Below the pieces are notes generated by a model. The model searched no databases. It saw only the letters and a program-made list of their open reading frames with translations, and was not told the DNA's origin. From Chromobacterium haemolyticum (GTDB lineage Bacteria; Pseudomonadota; Gammaproteobacteria; Burkholderiales; Chromobacteriaceae): a stretch of DNA of 64,000 bases. Both the position numbers and the translations under genes were made by a program. Positions 9,030 through 18,028 of this stretch are shown here, in pieces. The stretch spans positions 62,001-126,000 of the forward strand of contig NZ_MUKU01000009.1 in NCBI RefSeq assembly GCF_002081825.1. The letters are read 5' to 3'. How positions within the stretch are numbered: the stretch's first letter is position 1; every line of letters starts with the position of its first letter.

Positions 9030-10031
9030 TCAAGCGCCGGGCTTGAGTTTGGCCAGCAGCGCGTCGGCATTGGCCGGGGTGATGGTGGTCCAGGGCACGT
9101 CGTAACGCTTGGCCGCGCCGCCGGCCCAGGGCATCGGCTTGGCGTATTCGCGCCAGATGTCGGAACGCGGTTGGTAAGCCGGCCCCTTGACCGCGCGCAG
9201 GGCCAGGTCCAAGGCGCCCTGCGCCTGGGCCTTGGCGTCCTGGAAGAAGCTGACCATCAAGGTGCCGTTTTTCACCGCCAGGATGCCGTCGCGAATGCCG
9301 TCGATGCCGGAGGCCGGCATCTTTCTGGGGTCCAGGCCCTTGCCGCGCACCGCTTCCAGTCCGCCCAGCGCGATGTCGTCGTTCTGGCCGATCAGGCCGT
9401 TGATCTGGCCCGGCCGCGCGGTCAGCCAGTTTTCCATCAGCGTCAGCGCCTCCGCCCGCGACCAGTTGGCCGGCTTGTGCTCCAGCACCTTGATGCCGGG
9501 ATAACGCGCCAGCGCCTTCTGGTTGCCCACACTGCGCTCCAACTGGGCGGACTGGCCGATAGGGCCTTCCATGATCACCACATTGCCCTTGCCCTTCAGC
9601 GCCTTGGCCACGGCTTCCGCCTGCAGCTCGCCGGCCACGGTGTCGTTGTTGCCGATATAGGCGGTGAGTTGGTCGCCGTTGACGCGGGTATTGGACCCTA
9701 TCACCGGAATCTTGGCGCGCACGGCTTTGGCCACCGCTTCCGCCCCGGCGGCGATGTCGATGGGCACAAACAGAATGGCGTCGTACTTCTGGGTGATCAT
9801 GGTGTCGAACTGGTTGTTCTGCGTCAGCGCGTCGTAGCGGCCGTCAAACACCGTGATCTGCACCGAACCGTCCTTCACCGCCGGATGCCGCTTCAACGCG
9901 TCCACCCACATTTGCATGAATTCGCCCTTGAGTCCGTAGACCGCGGCGCCGATGCGCAACGGCTGGGCCGCCCAGGCCGGGAGCGCCAGTGCGCAGAGCA
10001 GCGCCGCAGCGCCAAATTTGAACCGTTGCAT
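9030..10031 (-). CDS. Periplasmic sugar-binding protein of a ribose-type ABC importer
   Basis: The 333-residue RbsB-like (periplasmic binding protein type 1) protein has a signal peptide: MQRFK, hydrophobic core, cleavage near AWA-AQ at about residue 22. Typical segments are QKYDAILFVPID, IPVIGSNTRV, and GQNDDIALGGLEAVRGKG in the hinge/second lobe. It is the first-captured-substrate component of the importer encoded by the two upstream genes. It is followed within 11 bp by the dehydrogenase genes, so uptake and oxidation are co-expressed. A good ribosome-binding site (GGAGGAATGGAGC) precedes the start. Confidence 0.9.
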   Translation of the reverse strand: MQRFKFGAAALLCALALPAWAAQPLRIGAAVYGLKGEFMQMWVDALKRHPAVKDGSVQITVFDGRYDALTQNNQFDTMITQKYDAILFVPIDIAAGAEAVAKAVRAKIPVIGSNTRVNGDQLTAYIGNNDTVAGELQAEAVAKALKGKGNVVIMEGPIGQSAQLERSVGNQKALARYPGIKVLEHKPANWSRAEALTLMENWLTARPGQINGLIGQNDDIALGGLEAVRGKGLDPRKMPASGIDGIRDGILAVKNGTLMVSFFQDAKAQAQGALDLALRAVKGPAYQPRSDIWREYAKPMPWAGGAAKRYDVPWTTITPANADALLAKLKPGA

Positions 10032-10084
10032 GCTCCATTCCTCCTTTGAGATTGCGCCGTGACTGGCGCGGCAAGGCGTTTGGC

Positions 10085-11065
10085 TCAGGCTTGCCTGTGA
10101 CGCGAACCATCCAGCAACACCGCCGCCACGATGATCACGCCCTTGATCAACTGCTGGTAATAGGACGACACCCCCATCAGATCGAGCCCGTTGTTGATCA
10201 CGCCGATGATCAAGGCCCCCATCACGGTGCCAAGCACCGAGCCGACGCCGCCGGAAAGGCTGGCGCCGCCAATCACCACCGCGGCGATGGCGTCCAGTTC
10301 ATAAGCCACGCCGGCCTGCGGCAGCGCCGCGGTGGTGCGAGCGGTGAGGATGAGGCCGGCCAGCCCGGACAGGCCGCCGGCAATCAGGTAGACACAGAAA
10401 GTGATCCAGCGGGTGCGGATGCCGCTGGTGCGGGCGCTTTTTTCATTGCCGCCCACCGCGTAGACATAGCGGCCGAACACGGTGTGGGTCAGCGTGAACC
10501 AGGCCAGCGCGGCCACCAGCGCGAAGATCAGCACCGGCAAGGGCACGCCCGCCCATTCCCCCTGACCGATCAGGCGGAAGCCGTCCGGCAGGCTGGAAAC
10601 CGGCATGCCGTCGCTGTAGATGTAGGTCAGCCCGCGCGCGGCGCTGAGCATGCCCAGGGTGGCGACGAAGGACGGCACCGCCAGCCGCGCCACCAACACG
10701 CCATTGACCGCGCCCAGCGCCAGGCCGCAGCCCAGCCCGGTCAACAACGCCGGAAGCACGCCTGCCTCCGGCCGGACGGCCATGCTGGCGGCCACCATGC
10801 CGGCGAAGGCCAGCACCGCGCCCACCGATAGATCAATGCCGCGGCTGAGAATGACAAAGGTCATGCCCACCGCCAGAATGCCGTTGATCGAAGTCTGGCG
10901 CAGGATGTTGGCCCAATTGTCCCAGCTGAGGAAATACGGACTGGCCAGACTCAGCAACAGGCATAACAGCAAGAACACGGCGACAATGCCATAGCGGGAC
11001 AACGCGGCGCGGCCGGGCAAGCGGGCGGTAAAGGCCGGCGATTTGGGACTCAGGGAATCGTCCAT
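10085..11065 (-). CDS. Permease of a ribose-type ABC importer
   Basis: The 326-residue RbsC-family inner-membrane permease has about 8-10 hydrophobic segments. Family signatures are GMTFVILSRGIDLSVG and AAVVIGGASLSGGVGSVLGTVMGALIIGVINNGL. I start at MDDSLSPKSPAF (11065), preceded by GAAAGGAAA; the longer frame adds only five residues. It lies between the ATPase and binding-protein genes, the usual order in this transporter class. Confidence 0.9.
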   Translation of the reverse strand: MDDSLSPKSPAFTARLPGRAALSRYGIVAVFLLLCLLLSLASPYFLSWDNWANILRQTSINGILAVGMTFVILSRGIDLSVGAVLAFAGMVAASMAVRPEAGVLPALLTGLGCGLALGAVNGVLVARLAVPSFVATLGMLSAARGLTYIYSDGMPVSSLPDGFRLIGQGEWAGVPLPVLIFALVAALAWFTLTHTVFGRYVYAVGGNEKSARTSGIRTRWITFCVYLIAGGLSGLAGLILTARTTAALPQAGVAYELDAIAAVVIGGASLSGGVGSVLGTVMGALIIGVINNGLDLMGVSSYYQQLIKGVIIVAAVLLDGSRHRQA

Positions 11066-11104
11066 CGGGTTTCCTTTCAAGATGATCGCTTGGGACGAAG
11101 AAGC

Positions 11105-12589
11105 TCAGGAGGCCAAGTGCAGCAAACCCTGCTGGCTGGCCTCCGCGCCGTCCAACATCGCCACTAGCCTGCCGGCTTTGAACACGGCGATGCGGTCGCT
11201 CAGCTCCAGGATTTCCGGCGCTTCCGACGACACCAGCAGCACGGCGCCGCCCTCTCGAGCAAAGTCGTCCAGAAAGGCGTACACCTCGCGCTTGGCGCCT
11301 TCGTCGATGCCGCGGGTAGGTTCATCGCACAGCAGGCAGCGCGGCCGAGCGGCCAGACAGCGGGCCAGCACCACTTTCTGCTGATTGCCGCCGCTCATTC
11401 GTCCAGCGGGCATATTCGGCGAGGCGGCTTTGACGCGCAGCCTCCGGCACAGCGCCGTCACCAGCGCTCGTTGCGCCGCGCGCCGCACCACGCCGCAGCG
11501 GGCCAGGCGCGGCAGCACCGGGTAGGCGATGTTGTCGGCCACCGAGGCCGACAGCACCAGGCCGCTGTCCTTGCGGTCCTCCGTCACCAGAGCCAGGCCG
11601 GCGCGGATGGCGCCCGCCGGGCTGGCCGGCACTTCCCGGCCAGCCAGCCGCACACTGCCGCGCTGACGCCGGCTCAAGCCGTACAGGCAGTTGAGCAGTT
11701 CGCTGCGGCCGGAACCCAGCAGGCCGTAAATGCCGACGATTTCACCAGGACGCACCGCCAGACTGATGTCCTTGAACTCTCCATCGCGCCCCAACCCCTC
11801 CACTTGCAGCAGCGGGGCGACGGCGGTCGTGGTGGCGGGGCGGCGGCCGCGCTCGCCGCGCAGTTCCCGGCCAACGATCTGACTGACCAGGTGGGGACGG
11901 TCGATATCGGCCAGCCGGCCGCTTTCGACAAAGGCGCCGTCGCGGAACACGGTATAGCAATCCGCAATTTCGAAAATTTCGGACAGCCGGTGTGAAACGT
12001 AGATGATGCCGGCCCCATGGGCGGCAAGGCGGCGGACCGCGGCGAACAAGGCTTCAGTTTCCCGTTCGCCCAACGATGAGGTGGGTTCGTCCATGATCAG
12101 GATGTCGCTGTCGCGGTTGAAGGCTTTGGCGATTTCCACCAGCTGGGTCTGCGCCAGGCTGAGCCGCGACATCGGCCAGCGTGGGTCGAGATCGAAATCC
12201 AACCGCTGCAGCAGCGCCTCGGCGTCGGCCAGTTGGCGGCGACGGTCCACCAAAGCGCCCCAGCGGCGCGGCTCGCGGCCCAGGGTCAGATTTTCCGCCA
12301 CACTCAAACCCGGCACCGGCGACAGCTCTTGCGTGATCATGGCGATGCGCCGGTTCAAAGCCGCCAGTGGCGAGGAGAAATCCACTTCCCGCCCCCGCAG
12401 CCGCAGGCTGCCGCCGTCTCGCCGCAGCAAGCCCATCACAATGCTCAAAAAGGTGGATTTGCCGGCGCCGTTGCCCCCGCATAGCGCATGCACGCTGCCG
12501 GCGCCCAACTCCAGGCAGCCGTTGCGCAGGGCCGCCACGCCGTTAAAGGATTTCGCAATGCCCATCGCCTGCAGTAGCACGGTTTTCAT
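11105..12589 (-). CDS. Double-domain ATPase of a ribose-type ABC importer
   Basis: This 494-residue RbsA/MglA-like protein has two ABC domains. Domain 1 carries Walker A GGNGAGKS, signature LSLAQ and Walker B ILIMDEPTSSLG. Domain 2 carries the degenerate Walker A GLLGSGRSE, signature SGGNQQK and CLLCDEPTRGID. The asymmetric second Walker A is usual for carbohydrate importers of this class. The ATG at 12589 is preceded by GGAGG. It is the first gene of the minus-strand catabolic operon and is divergent from the RpiB-like gene. Confidence 0.92.
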   Translation of the reverse strand: MKTVLLQAMGIAKSFNGVAALRNGCLELGAGSVHALCGGNGAGKSTFLSIVMGLLRRDGGSLRLRGREVDFSSPLAALNRRIAMITQELSPVPGLSVAENLTLGREPRRWGALVDRRRQLADAEALLQRLDFDLDPRWPMSRLSLAQTQLVEIAKAFNRDSDILIMDEPTSSLGERETEALFAAVRRLAAHGAGIIYVSHRLSEIFEIADCYTVFRDGAFVESGRLADIDRPHLVSQIVGRELRGERGRRPATTTAVAPLLQVEGLGRDGEFKDISLAVRPGEIVGIYGLLGSGRSELLNCLYGLSRRQRGSVRLAGREVPASPAGAIRAGLALVTEDRKDSGLVLSASVADNIAYPVLPRLARCGVVRRAAQRALVTALCRRLRVKAASPNMPAGRMSGGNQQKVVLARCLAARPRCLLCDEPTRGIDEGAKREVYAFLDDFAREGGAVLLVSSEAPEILELSDRIAVFKAGRLVAMLDGAEASQQGLLHLAS

Positions 12590-12892
12590 TAGCGCCTCCG
12601 CCAAGAACAAATGATCATAAATTGAACACATGCTAAGCAACGGATTTTGCTAACGTCAATTCAAACCAGCTATACAACAGTCATGCAGCGCATGATAAAC
12701 CCAATGAAAATCAGCAATTTCATCTGTTAAATTATTGCAGGATGGTCGCTTCAGTACATGCTGCAACCGCAATAAACTCCTGTTGTCTTTTCGGCAACAG
12801 CAATGAAAAACTTTTCAATAAATGAAAATAAGTTCATTGTATTGTTCACCAAGCGCCACCCGCGCGCCCCTCATCCCGCCAAGGAGAGCCCG
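12590..12892. promoter_or_regulatory. Divergent promoter region of the polyol locus, with candidate operator at 12780-12800
   Basis: This 303-bp AT-rich stretch separates the divergent transporter/dehydrogenase operon from rpiB-sorC. It has the inverted repeat CTGTTG-N9-CAACAG (12780-12800). Similar half-sites CAACAG (about 12675) and CTGTTA (about 12723) also occur. A SorC-family regulator encoded downstream is the likely binder. No core promoter matches well enough to call. Confidence 0.45.
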
Positions 12893-13366
12893 ATGCACAT
12901 CGCCATCGCTTGCGACGAGGCCGCGTTCGACCTCAAGGAAATCCTGTTGCGCCACCTGCATGCGCAAGGCCGTCATGTCAGCGACTGCGGTGTATTCGAC
13001 CGCCAGCCGGCGCTGTACGCCGATATCGCCATCCCCATCGCCGAGCAGATCATCGCCGGGCGCTACAGCCATGCGGTGCTGTTGTGCGGCACCGGCATAG
13101 GCATGGCCATCGCCGCCAACAAGGTGACCGGCATACGGGCCGCACAATGCCATGACACCTATTCCGCCGAGCGGGCCAAGCGCAGCAACGACGCGCAAAT
13201 CATCACCCTGGGCGCACGCGTGGTGGGGCCGGAATTGGCCAAGCGCATTGTGGACACTTGGCTGGAGGCGCGGTTTGACGGCGGCGCATCGCAACCTAAA
13301 CTGGACAGAATCCGCCAATACGAACAAGCCTCTCCCCGCCGCGACGGCGGTGACGAGCCAAACTGA
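12893..13366 (+). CDS. RpiB/LacAB-family sugar-phosphate isomerase
   Basis: The 157-residue cytoplasmic enzyme has the RpiB fold. Asp9 lies in the N-terminal ACDEAAF motif. The catalytic Cys and phosphate loop are in LLCGTGIGMAIAANKVTGIRAA, and the region CHDTYSAERAKRSNDAQIITLGARVVG is conserved. The family covers ribose-5-P, allose-6-P, galactose-6-P and erythrulose/erythrose-4-P isomerases. The locus has DhaKL and dehydrogenases, so conversion of an erythrulose phosphate to D-erythrose-4-P is the favoured role. The ATG at 12893 has AAGGAGA upstream and starts the conserved MHIAIACDE; the longer frame does not align. Confidence 0.85.
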   Translation: MHIAIACDEAAFDLKEILLRHLHAQGRHVSDCGVFDRQPALYADIAIPIAEQIIAGRYSHAVLLCGTGIGMAIAANKVTGIRAAQCHDTYSAERAKRSNDAQIITLGARVVGPELAKRIVDTWLEARFDGGASQPKLDRIRQYEQASPRRDGGDEPN

Positions 13367-13450
13367 GACCGGACCACGTTCCGCCGATTTGGCATAAAAT
13401 GGCGGCCCCGCCATCTGCCGACGGCCAGGCATGAGCACAATGAGGAAGGC

Positions 13451-14413
13451 ATGAATCAAGACGAGCTGACAGAGCTGGCAACCCTTTACTATGTGGACAA
13501 CCACACCCAGGAAGCGCTGGCCAAACGCTTTGGCATCTCGCGCGCCACCGTCAGCCGCATGCTGCGCAAGGCCCAGGAAGAAGGCGTGGTGGAAATCCGG
13601 GTGCGCCAACACCCGGCTTACGCCAGCGGCCTGGAACAGGAACTGCGCCAACGCTTCGGCATCTCGCGCGCCATCATCGCCATCGACCATCAGGACGGCG
13701 ACAAGCAGCGCGCGCTGCTAGCGGCGCAGGTGGCCGCCTATCTGGACCAGAGCTTGGACGACGGCATGGTGGTGGCGGTGGGCATGGGCCGCAACATCAG
13801 CGCCGTGTCCGACTATATTTCCACCCCCACGCGGCGCGAATGCGCCTTCATCTCCGCCATAGGCGGCGCTTACCGCGGCGGCGAAGCCATGAACGCCGAT
13901 CATATCTGCCGTCGGCTGGCAGCGCGCTTCGGCGGGGAAAGCGAAACGCTGTACGCACCGGCGCTGATCCAGGACCCGGCCTTGCGCCAATGCCTGCTGG
14001 AGAACGACACCGTGCGCCAGACGCTGGACCGCGCGCGCCGCGCAGACATGGCGCTGATCGGCGTCGGCGACATGTCCGAGGACAGCAATATCGTGCGCAT
14101 GGGCTGGTTCAGCCCGGCCGAGATCGCCACAGCCAAGCGCGGCGGCGCCATCGGCGACGTGATGGGTTATGACTTCTTCGACATTTACGGTCAGCCGGCC
14201 AATACCACGCTGCAGGGCCGCGTGCTGGGCATCAATCGAGGTGATTTGGAACGCATTCCCAATGTGATCGCCATCGCCAGCGAGCAGTCCAAAGCCACCG
14301 CGCTGCTGGGTGCGCTGCGCACCGGGGTGATCGATACCCTGGCCACCACCACGGTCAATGCGATGACGGTAATCAGCCTGGACGATATCACCCGCAAAAC
14401 GCCAGTGAGCTAG
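13451..14413 (+). CDS. SorC/DeoR-type sugar-binding transcriptional regulator
   Basis: The 320-residue product has an N-terminal helix-turn-helix (LATLYYVDNHTQEALAKRFGISRATVSRMLRKAQEEG written in two parts: residues 8-22 and 23-45). A SorC effector domain follows, with GMGRNISAVS, FISAIGGAY, IGVGDMSEDS and the C-terminal LLGALRTGVIDTLATT. Such regulators sense phosphorylated sugars made by the pathway they control. It lies 84 bp after the isomerase gene, probably in the same transcript. It is the obvious controller of the divergent operons. Confidence 0.9.
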   Translation: MNQDELTELATLYYVDNHTQEALAKRFGISRATVSRMLRKAQEEGVVEIRVRQHPAYASGLEQELRQRFGISRAIIAIDHQDGDKQRALLAAQVAAYLDQSLDDGMVVAVGMGRNISAVSDYISTPTRRECAFISAIGGAYRGGEAMNADHICRRLAARFGGESETLYAPALIQDPALRQCLLENDTVRQTLDRARRADMALIGVGDMSEDSNIVRMGWFSPAEIATAKRGGAIGDVMGYDFFDIYGQPANTTLQGRVLGINRGDLERIPNVIAIASEQSKATALLGALRTGVIDTLATTTVNAMTVISLDDITRKTPVS

Positions 14414-14551
14414 GCCACCCCTCCGACTGCTCGAGATGCACGCGGATGGTTTGCTCTCGCCCATTCCGGCAACTATGGTTCAGCAAGGGCCGCCGCTCTG
14501 GCAGGCGCACCGCTGCACAATAGGCACAATATCTGTACGGGGGAGCGCTCT

Positions 14552-16306
14552 ATGCTGCACCAGTTGACCGTCAAGCAATAACTGCTGGCCGGCTTTGGCC
14601 TGCTGATCATTCTGATCGCCATCATCGTGGCGGTGGCGATGATGAAGTTGAACACCATAAGCGACAAAATCCGCGATGTGACCGAGGATCGCTATCCCAA
14701 GATCATCCTGGCCAACAAGATTCAGCGTCACCACGCTGGATGTGGGCCGCTCCATCCGCAACGCCATCATCGTGCAAACGCCGGAAGAAACTGAGACTCA
14801 TATCAAGAAGGTGGAGGAGTTCCGCGCCGCCAACGCGTCCAATCTGGATCAGATGGAAAAACTGCTGTCCACGCCCAAGGGGAAGGAGCTGTTCGACAAA
14901 CTCAAGACAGCTAGCGCCAATTTGGGCGGTCAGTTCGAGCCCTTGTACGCCTTGGCACGCGCCAATAAGAACGAGGAAGCCAAAACCTTTTTGATGAAAA
15001 CCTTTGCGCCGGCCAACAACATGTTTTTGAAGTCGCTGAAAGAGATGTCGGACTTTCAGGAAGACTTGATGCAAAAGTCGATTGAGGCCAGCAAAACCGC
15101 GCAAAGCGAGGCGGTGGCGGTGATCGCCTTGATCGCGGCGGTGGCGATTGCGATATTCATCGCCAATCTGGTGACGGTGCTGCAGCAGAAATCCGCGCAG
15201 CTGGTGCGCAATATCAAGCAGGGCGATTTGTCCGGCCACGATGAGCCGATTCCTGAGGCGCGCGACGAGGCCATCGCTATGGCCAAAGATATTCAGGAGA
15301 TGCGCCAGGGCCTGCGCGAGGTGGTGGCCAGCATCCAGAAAAACGCCAACGAAGTGTCCGACTCCGCTCACGAGCTGGCCAGCATGTCCGAGCAAGTGGC
15401 CCACGGCGCGCAGCGCCCGTCCGAGGCCACCTCGGAGACCGCCACCACCATCGAGGAGCTGACGGTCAGCATCAACCACGTGGCGGACAACTCCAACGAG
15501 GCTTCCCGCCAGGCGGCGATGGCCGGCGATCTGGCCTGCCGCGGCGGCCATGCGGTGAAGGCGTCGGTGGGCAATATCGAGACGGTGTCGTCCTCGGTGG
15601 CGGCCACATCAGACCAGATGAAGGGCCTGACTCAGGAGGTGCAGAAGATAGGCAATATCGTCACGGTGATCCGCGACGTGGCGGACCAAACCAACCTCCT
15701 GGCCTTGAATGCGGCGATCGAAGCGGCGCGCGCCGGCGAGATGGGCCGCGGCTTTGCGGTGGTGGCGGACGAGGTGCGCAAGTTGGCGGAACGCACCGCC
15801 AGTTCCGCTCAGGAAATCACTCAGAACCTGTTCAAAGTCTGCTGCGCTTCAGCGATACGGCGTTAAAAACAAGCTCAAAATGCTCATGTACCACTTGTAC
15901 ATTCCGCTTTTTCGCTTGTTTTCGCCTTGTCTCGCCCTCGCTCGCGAGACTTTGAACAGGCTCTCAGATGATCGGCTCCATCCAAGGCAGCGCCAACCGG
16001 GTGGTGGGCAGCATGGAGCAAAGCCTGTCCAGCGTGGGCACGGTGTCCGACGGCGCCAGCCAGGCCACCGACTCCATGCAGGAGATTGAAGGCAGCACTC
16101 ACTCCATCGTGCACTCCATCGGCAACATCACCAGCGCGCTGAGCGAACAGCGCACCGCCAGCCTGAACCTGGCGCAGAGCATGGAGCGGGTATCTCAGAT
16201 GGCGGAGGAAAACAGCGCCACGGTGGAAGAACTGGCCACCACCTCCAGCCAGGTCAACGCGCTGGCGCAAAACCTGCAGGGCGTGACCGCGCGCTTCCGT
16301 CTCTAA
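14552..16306 (+). pseudogene. Methyl-accepting chemotaxis protein gene, broken by a stop, a frameshift and a MITE
   Basis: The gene begins MLHQLTVKQ and immediately meets TAA (14579-14581), where related proteins have Lys, so a single base change is likely. TM1 follows (LLAGFGLLIILIAIIVAVAMM). The frame then shifts near 14725: one extra base in AAGATTCAGCGTC separates [12 protein letters not shown] from the preceding part. The periplasmic four-helix domain, TM2 and the signalling hairpin ([24 protein letters not shown] in the core) are intact. At 15820 a 138-bp element splits AQEITQ from MIGSIQGSANRV. The rest runs to 16306. Three independent lesions make it a genuine pseudogene. Confidence 0.9.
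15825..15962. mobile_element. MITE-like element inserted in the chemoreceptor gene, 5-bp target duplication CTCAG
   Basis: The element has terminal inverted repeats AACCTGTTCAAAGTCT and AGACTTTGAACAGGCT (one mismatch). CTCAG flanks it on both sides (15820-15824 and 15963-15967). Removing the element plus one CTCAG restores E-I-T-Q-M-I-G in frame, which fixes the boundaries. The interior carries the palindrome-like core ATGTACCACTTGTACAT shared with the other copies. It encodes no protein. Confidence 0.9.
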
Positions 16307-16345
16307 AAGCGGTTTCAAACGAGGCGGGCCCGCCCATCTCCGCGC

Positions 16346-16452
16346 TCAGTCGTACTGGGTGCCCTTCTGGATCAATTCCACCTTGTAACCGTCCGGGCCC
16401 TGCAAAAAGGCGATCACGGTGCGGCTGTGTTTCATCCGCTCCGCCTCGCGCG
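16346..16452 (-). pseudogene. 3' remnant of gloA (lactoylglutathione lyase)
   Basis: The minus strand reads REAERMKHSRTVIAFL followed by QGPDGYKVELIQKGTQYD and a stop at 16346. GPDGYKVELI holds the last metal-ligand Glu region of glyoxalase I. Only about 34 C-terminal residues remain; upstream the similarity stops abruptly at about 16452, where a fragment of another gene begins. It is non-functional and part of the decay zone next to the broken chemoreceptor gene. Confidence 0.7.
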
Positions 16453-16456
16453 CCCC

Positions 16457-16588
16457 CCTGTCGCCCAGGACTGGGGCCGCGGCTTCGCGCTGCCGGACCT
16501 GGCGATCAGCGATATTCACTGCATCTGGCGCAAGCAGCAGGAGTCGGCCCTGGTCGACGGTTTCATCCAGTCCATCGCCACGGATTAA
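16457..16588 (+). pseudogene. 3' remnant of a regulator gene, probably LysR-type
   Basis: The plus frame reads PVAQDWGRGFALPDLAIS then DIHCIWRKQQESALVDGFIQSIATD, with a TAA at 16586-16588. The style resembles the C-terminal end of a LysR-family effector domain, but the match is from memory and short. It starts directly at the gloA remnant and ends directly at a MITE-like end. This suggests a rearrangement scar rather than a gene. Confidence 0.4.
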
Positions 16589-16589
16589 A

Positions 16590-16672
16590 AGCCTGTTCAA
16601 TGCCTGCCACGCTAGCGCCTGCACCCGCTTTCCCCGCCATACGCCTAGTCTCGTTCTTGCCCGCGAGACTGC
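16590..16672. repeat. Degenerate MITE-like repeat
   Basis: It begins AGCCTGTTCAATGCCTGCC, close to the start of the partial copy at 30599. It ends with CGTTCTTGCCCGCGAGACT, a decayed version of the right arm (CTCTTGCTCGCGAGATCG) of the full elements. The interior is diverged. It directly follows the stop of the regulator remnant. Confidence 0.55.
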
Positions 16673-16825
16673 GCACCGGCGCAAAAAAACCACACCAGGC
16701 CGGGCAAGCGGGGAAACGGTATGGGCGCAATGAGCAAAAATCGCAATCGGCATAACATGATCTCGTCGTAAGGTCGGCCAGCCGGCATCCGTACGCCGGC
16801 CCTTCCTTTCACTTGGGACCCGATC

Positions 16826-18022
16826 ATGAAAACTCTTTTCGCCGCGCTTTCGCTCAGCCTGGCCGCAAGCAGTCCGGCCGTCCTCGCCCATGCCCATTCG
16901 GCGTATTCCCACGACAGCAACTTCAGCTACCGCCATCCCAAGTGGATGGGCCTGCTGGACGATGGCCTCACGGTCAGCCAGCTGTCGCTGCCCGGTACTC
17001 ACGACACCATGAGCCGCTACGGCGGCGACAGCGTCGCCACCCAAACCCTGCCCTTGCGCACCCAGCTGGACGCCGGCGTGCGCGCTTTCGATATCCGCCT
17101 GCGTTCCATAGCCAACAGCTTCGCCATCCATCACGGCCCGGTGTTCCAACAGGCGATGTTCGGCGATGTGCTCAACGACATGAGCGCCTTCCTTCGCGCC
17201 AACCCCAGCGAGACCCTCTTCGTCCGGGTCAAGGAAGAACACACGCCGGAAAACAGCTCAATGTCCTTCCAGCAGATTTTCGAGTCCTACTACAATCGCT
17301 ACAGCGGCTACATCGCCATTCCCGCCAGCAACAATCCCAGCTTGCGCGAGGTGCGCGGCAAAATCGTGTTCTTGCAGAACTTCTCCAGCAGCAAGCGTTA
17401 CGGCATTTCCTACGGCGCCTACAACATCCAGGACCAGTACAGCGTTTCCACCAACTGGGATTTGTACGGCAAATGGGAGAAGATCAAGGCCCACCTGAAC
17501 CAGGCCAATACGGGTCCGCGCGGCAACGGCTACATCAATTATCTGACCGCCTCCGGCGGCTCCTTTCCCTATTTCATCGCCAGCGGCCATTCCAATCCGG
17601 CTACCGGCGCGCCGCGGCTGGCCACCGGCCTGACAACCCCGGGCTGGAAAAACAGCTATCCTGATTTCCCTCGCGTCAATTGCTTCATCGGCATCTGCAC
17701 CATCGCCTTTGAAGGCAGCAATGTGCTGACCCAGGAATACATCCAGCGCCAGCGTCCGGCTTACGCGGGCATGGTGATGGCCGATTTTCCGGGGCCGGGG
17801 CTGATCGACACGCTGATCCAGCTCAATCTGAAAACCTGCAAACGCTGGAGCGCGGGCGACCGCGCCACCTTGGGCGACATCTACCGCTACGACAACCCCT
17901 ACTCCAAGACGGTGGACTATTTCCGCAGCCGCAAGAGCGGCGGCTATTGGTATTTCCCCACCAATCAGTCCAGCAACGGGGACTGGGAATACCTGGGCCA
18001 TGCCAGCGCCTGCCGCGATTGA
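16826..18022 (+). CDS. Secreted phosphatidylinositol-specific phospholipase C-like protein
   Basis: The 398-residue product has a signal peptide (MKTLFAALSLSLAASSPAVLA, cleavage near residue 21) and a PI-PLC X domain. The two catalytic His lie in LSLPGTHDTM and FAIHHGPVF. The general-acid/metal region is AGVRAFDIRLR. These match bacterial PI-PLC, which cleaves PI or GPI anchors without a Ca requirement. The enzyme is presumably exported and could act on host membranes. A short C-terminal region after residue 300 has further Cys (NCFIGIC, KTCKRW, SACRD) that may form disulfides. It is monocistronic; GGGACC precedes the start, so the ribosome-binding site is only moderate. Confidence 0.85.
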   Translation: MKTLFAALSLSLAASSPAVLAHAHSAYSHDSNFSYRHPKWMGLLDDGLTVSQLSLPGTHDTMSRYGGDSVATQTLPLRTQLDAGVRAFDIRLRSIANSFAIHHGPVFQQAMFGDVLNDMSAFLRANPSETLFVRVKEEHTPENSSMSFQQIFESYYNRYSGYIAIPASNNPSLREVRGKIVFLQNFSSSKRYGISYGAYNIQDQYSVSTNWDLYGKWEKIKAHLNQANTGPRGNGYINYLTASGGSFPYFIASGHSNPATGAPRLATGLTTPGWKNSYPDFPRVNCFIGICTIAFEGSNVLTQEYIQRQRPAYAGMVMADFPGPGLIDTLIQLNLKTCKRWSAGDRATLGDIYRYDNPYSKTVDYFRSRKSGGYWYFPTNQSSNGDWEYLGHASACRD

Positions 18023-18028
18023 CCGCGC

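Noticed and set aside
16346-17242. 298-residue minus-strand frame ending in a GloA-like tail
   Set aside because: Only the last ~34 residues are GloA-like; the remainder is antisense to the phospholipase gene and the regulator fragment.
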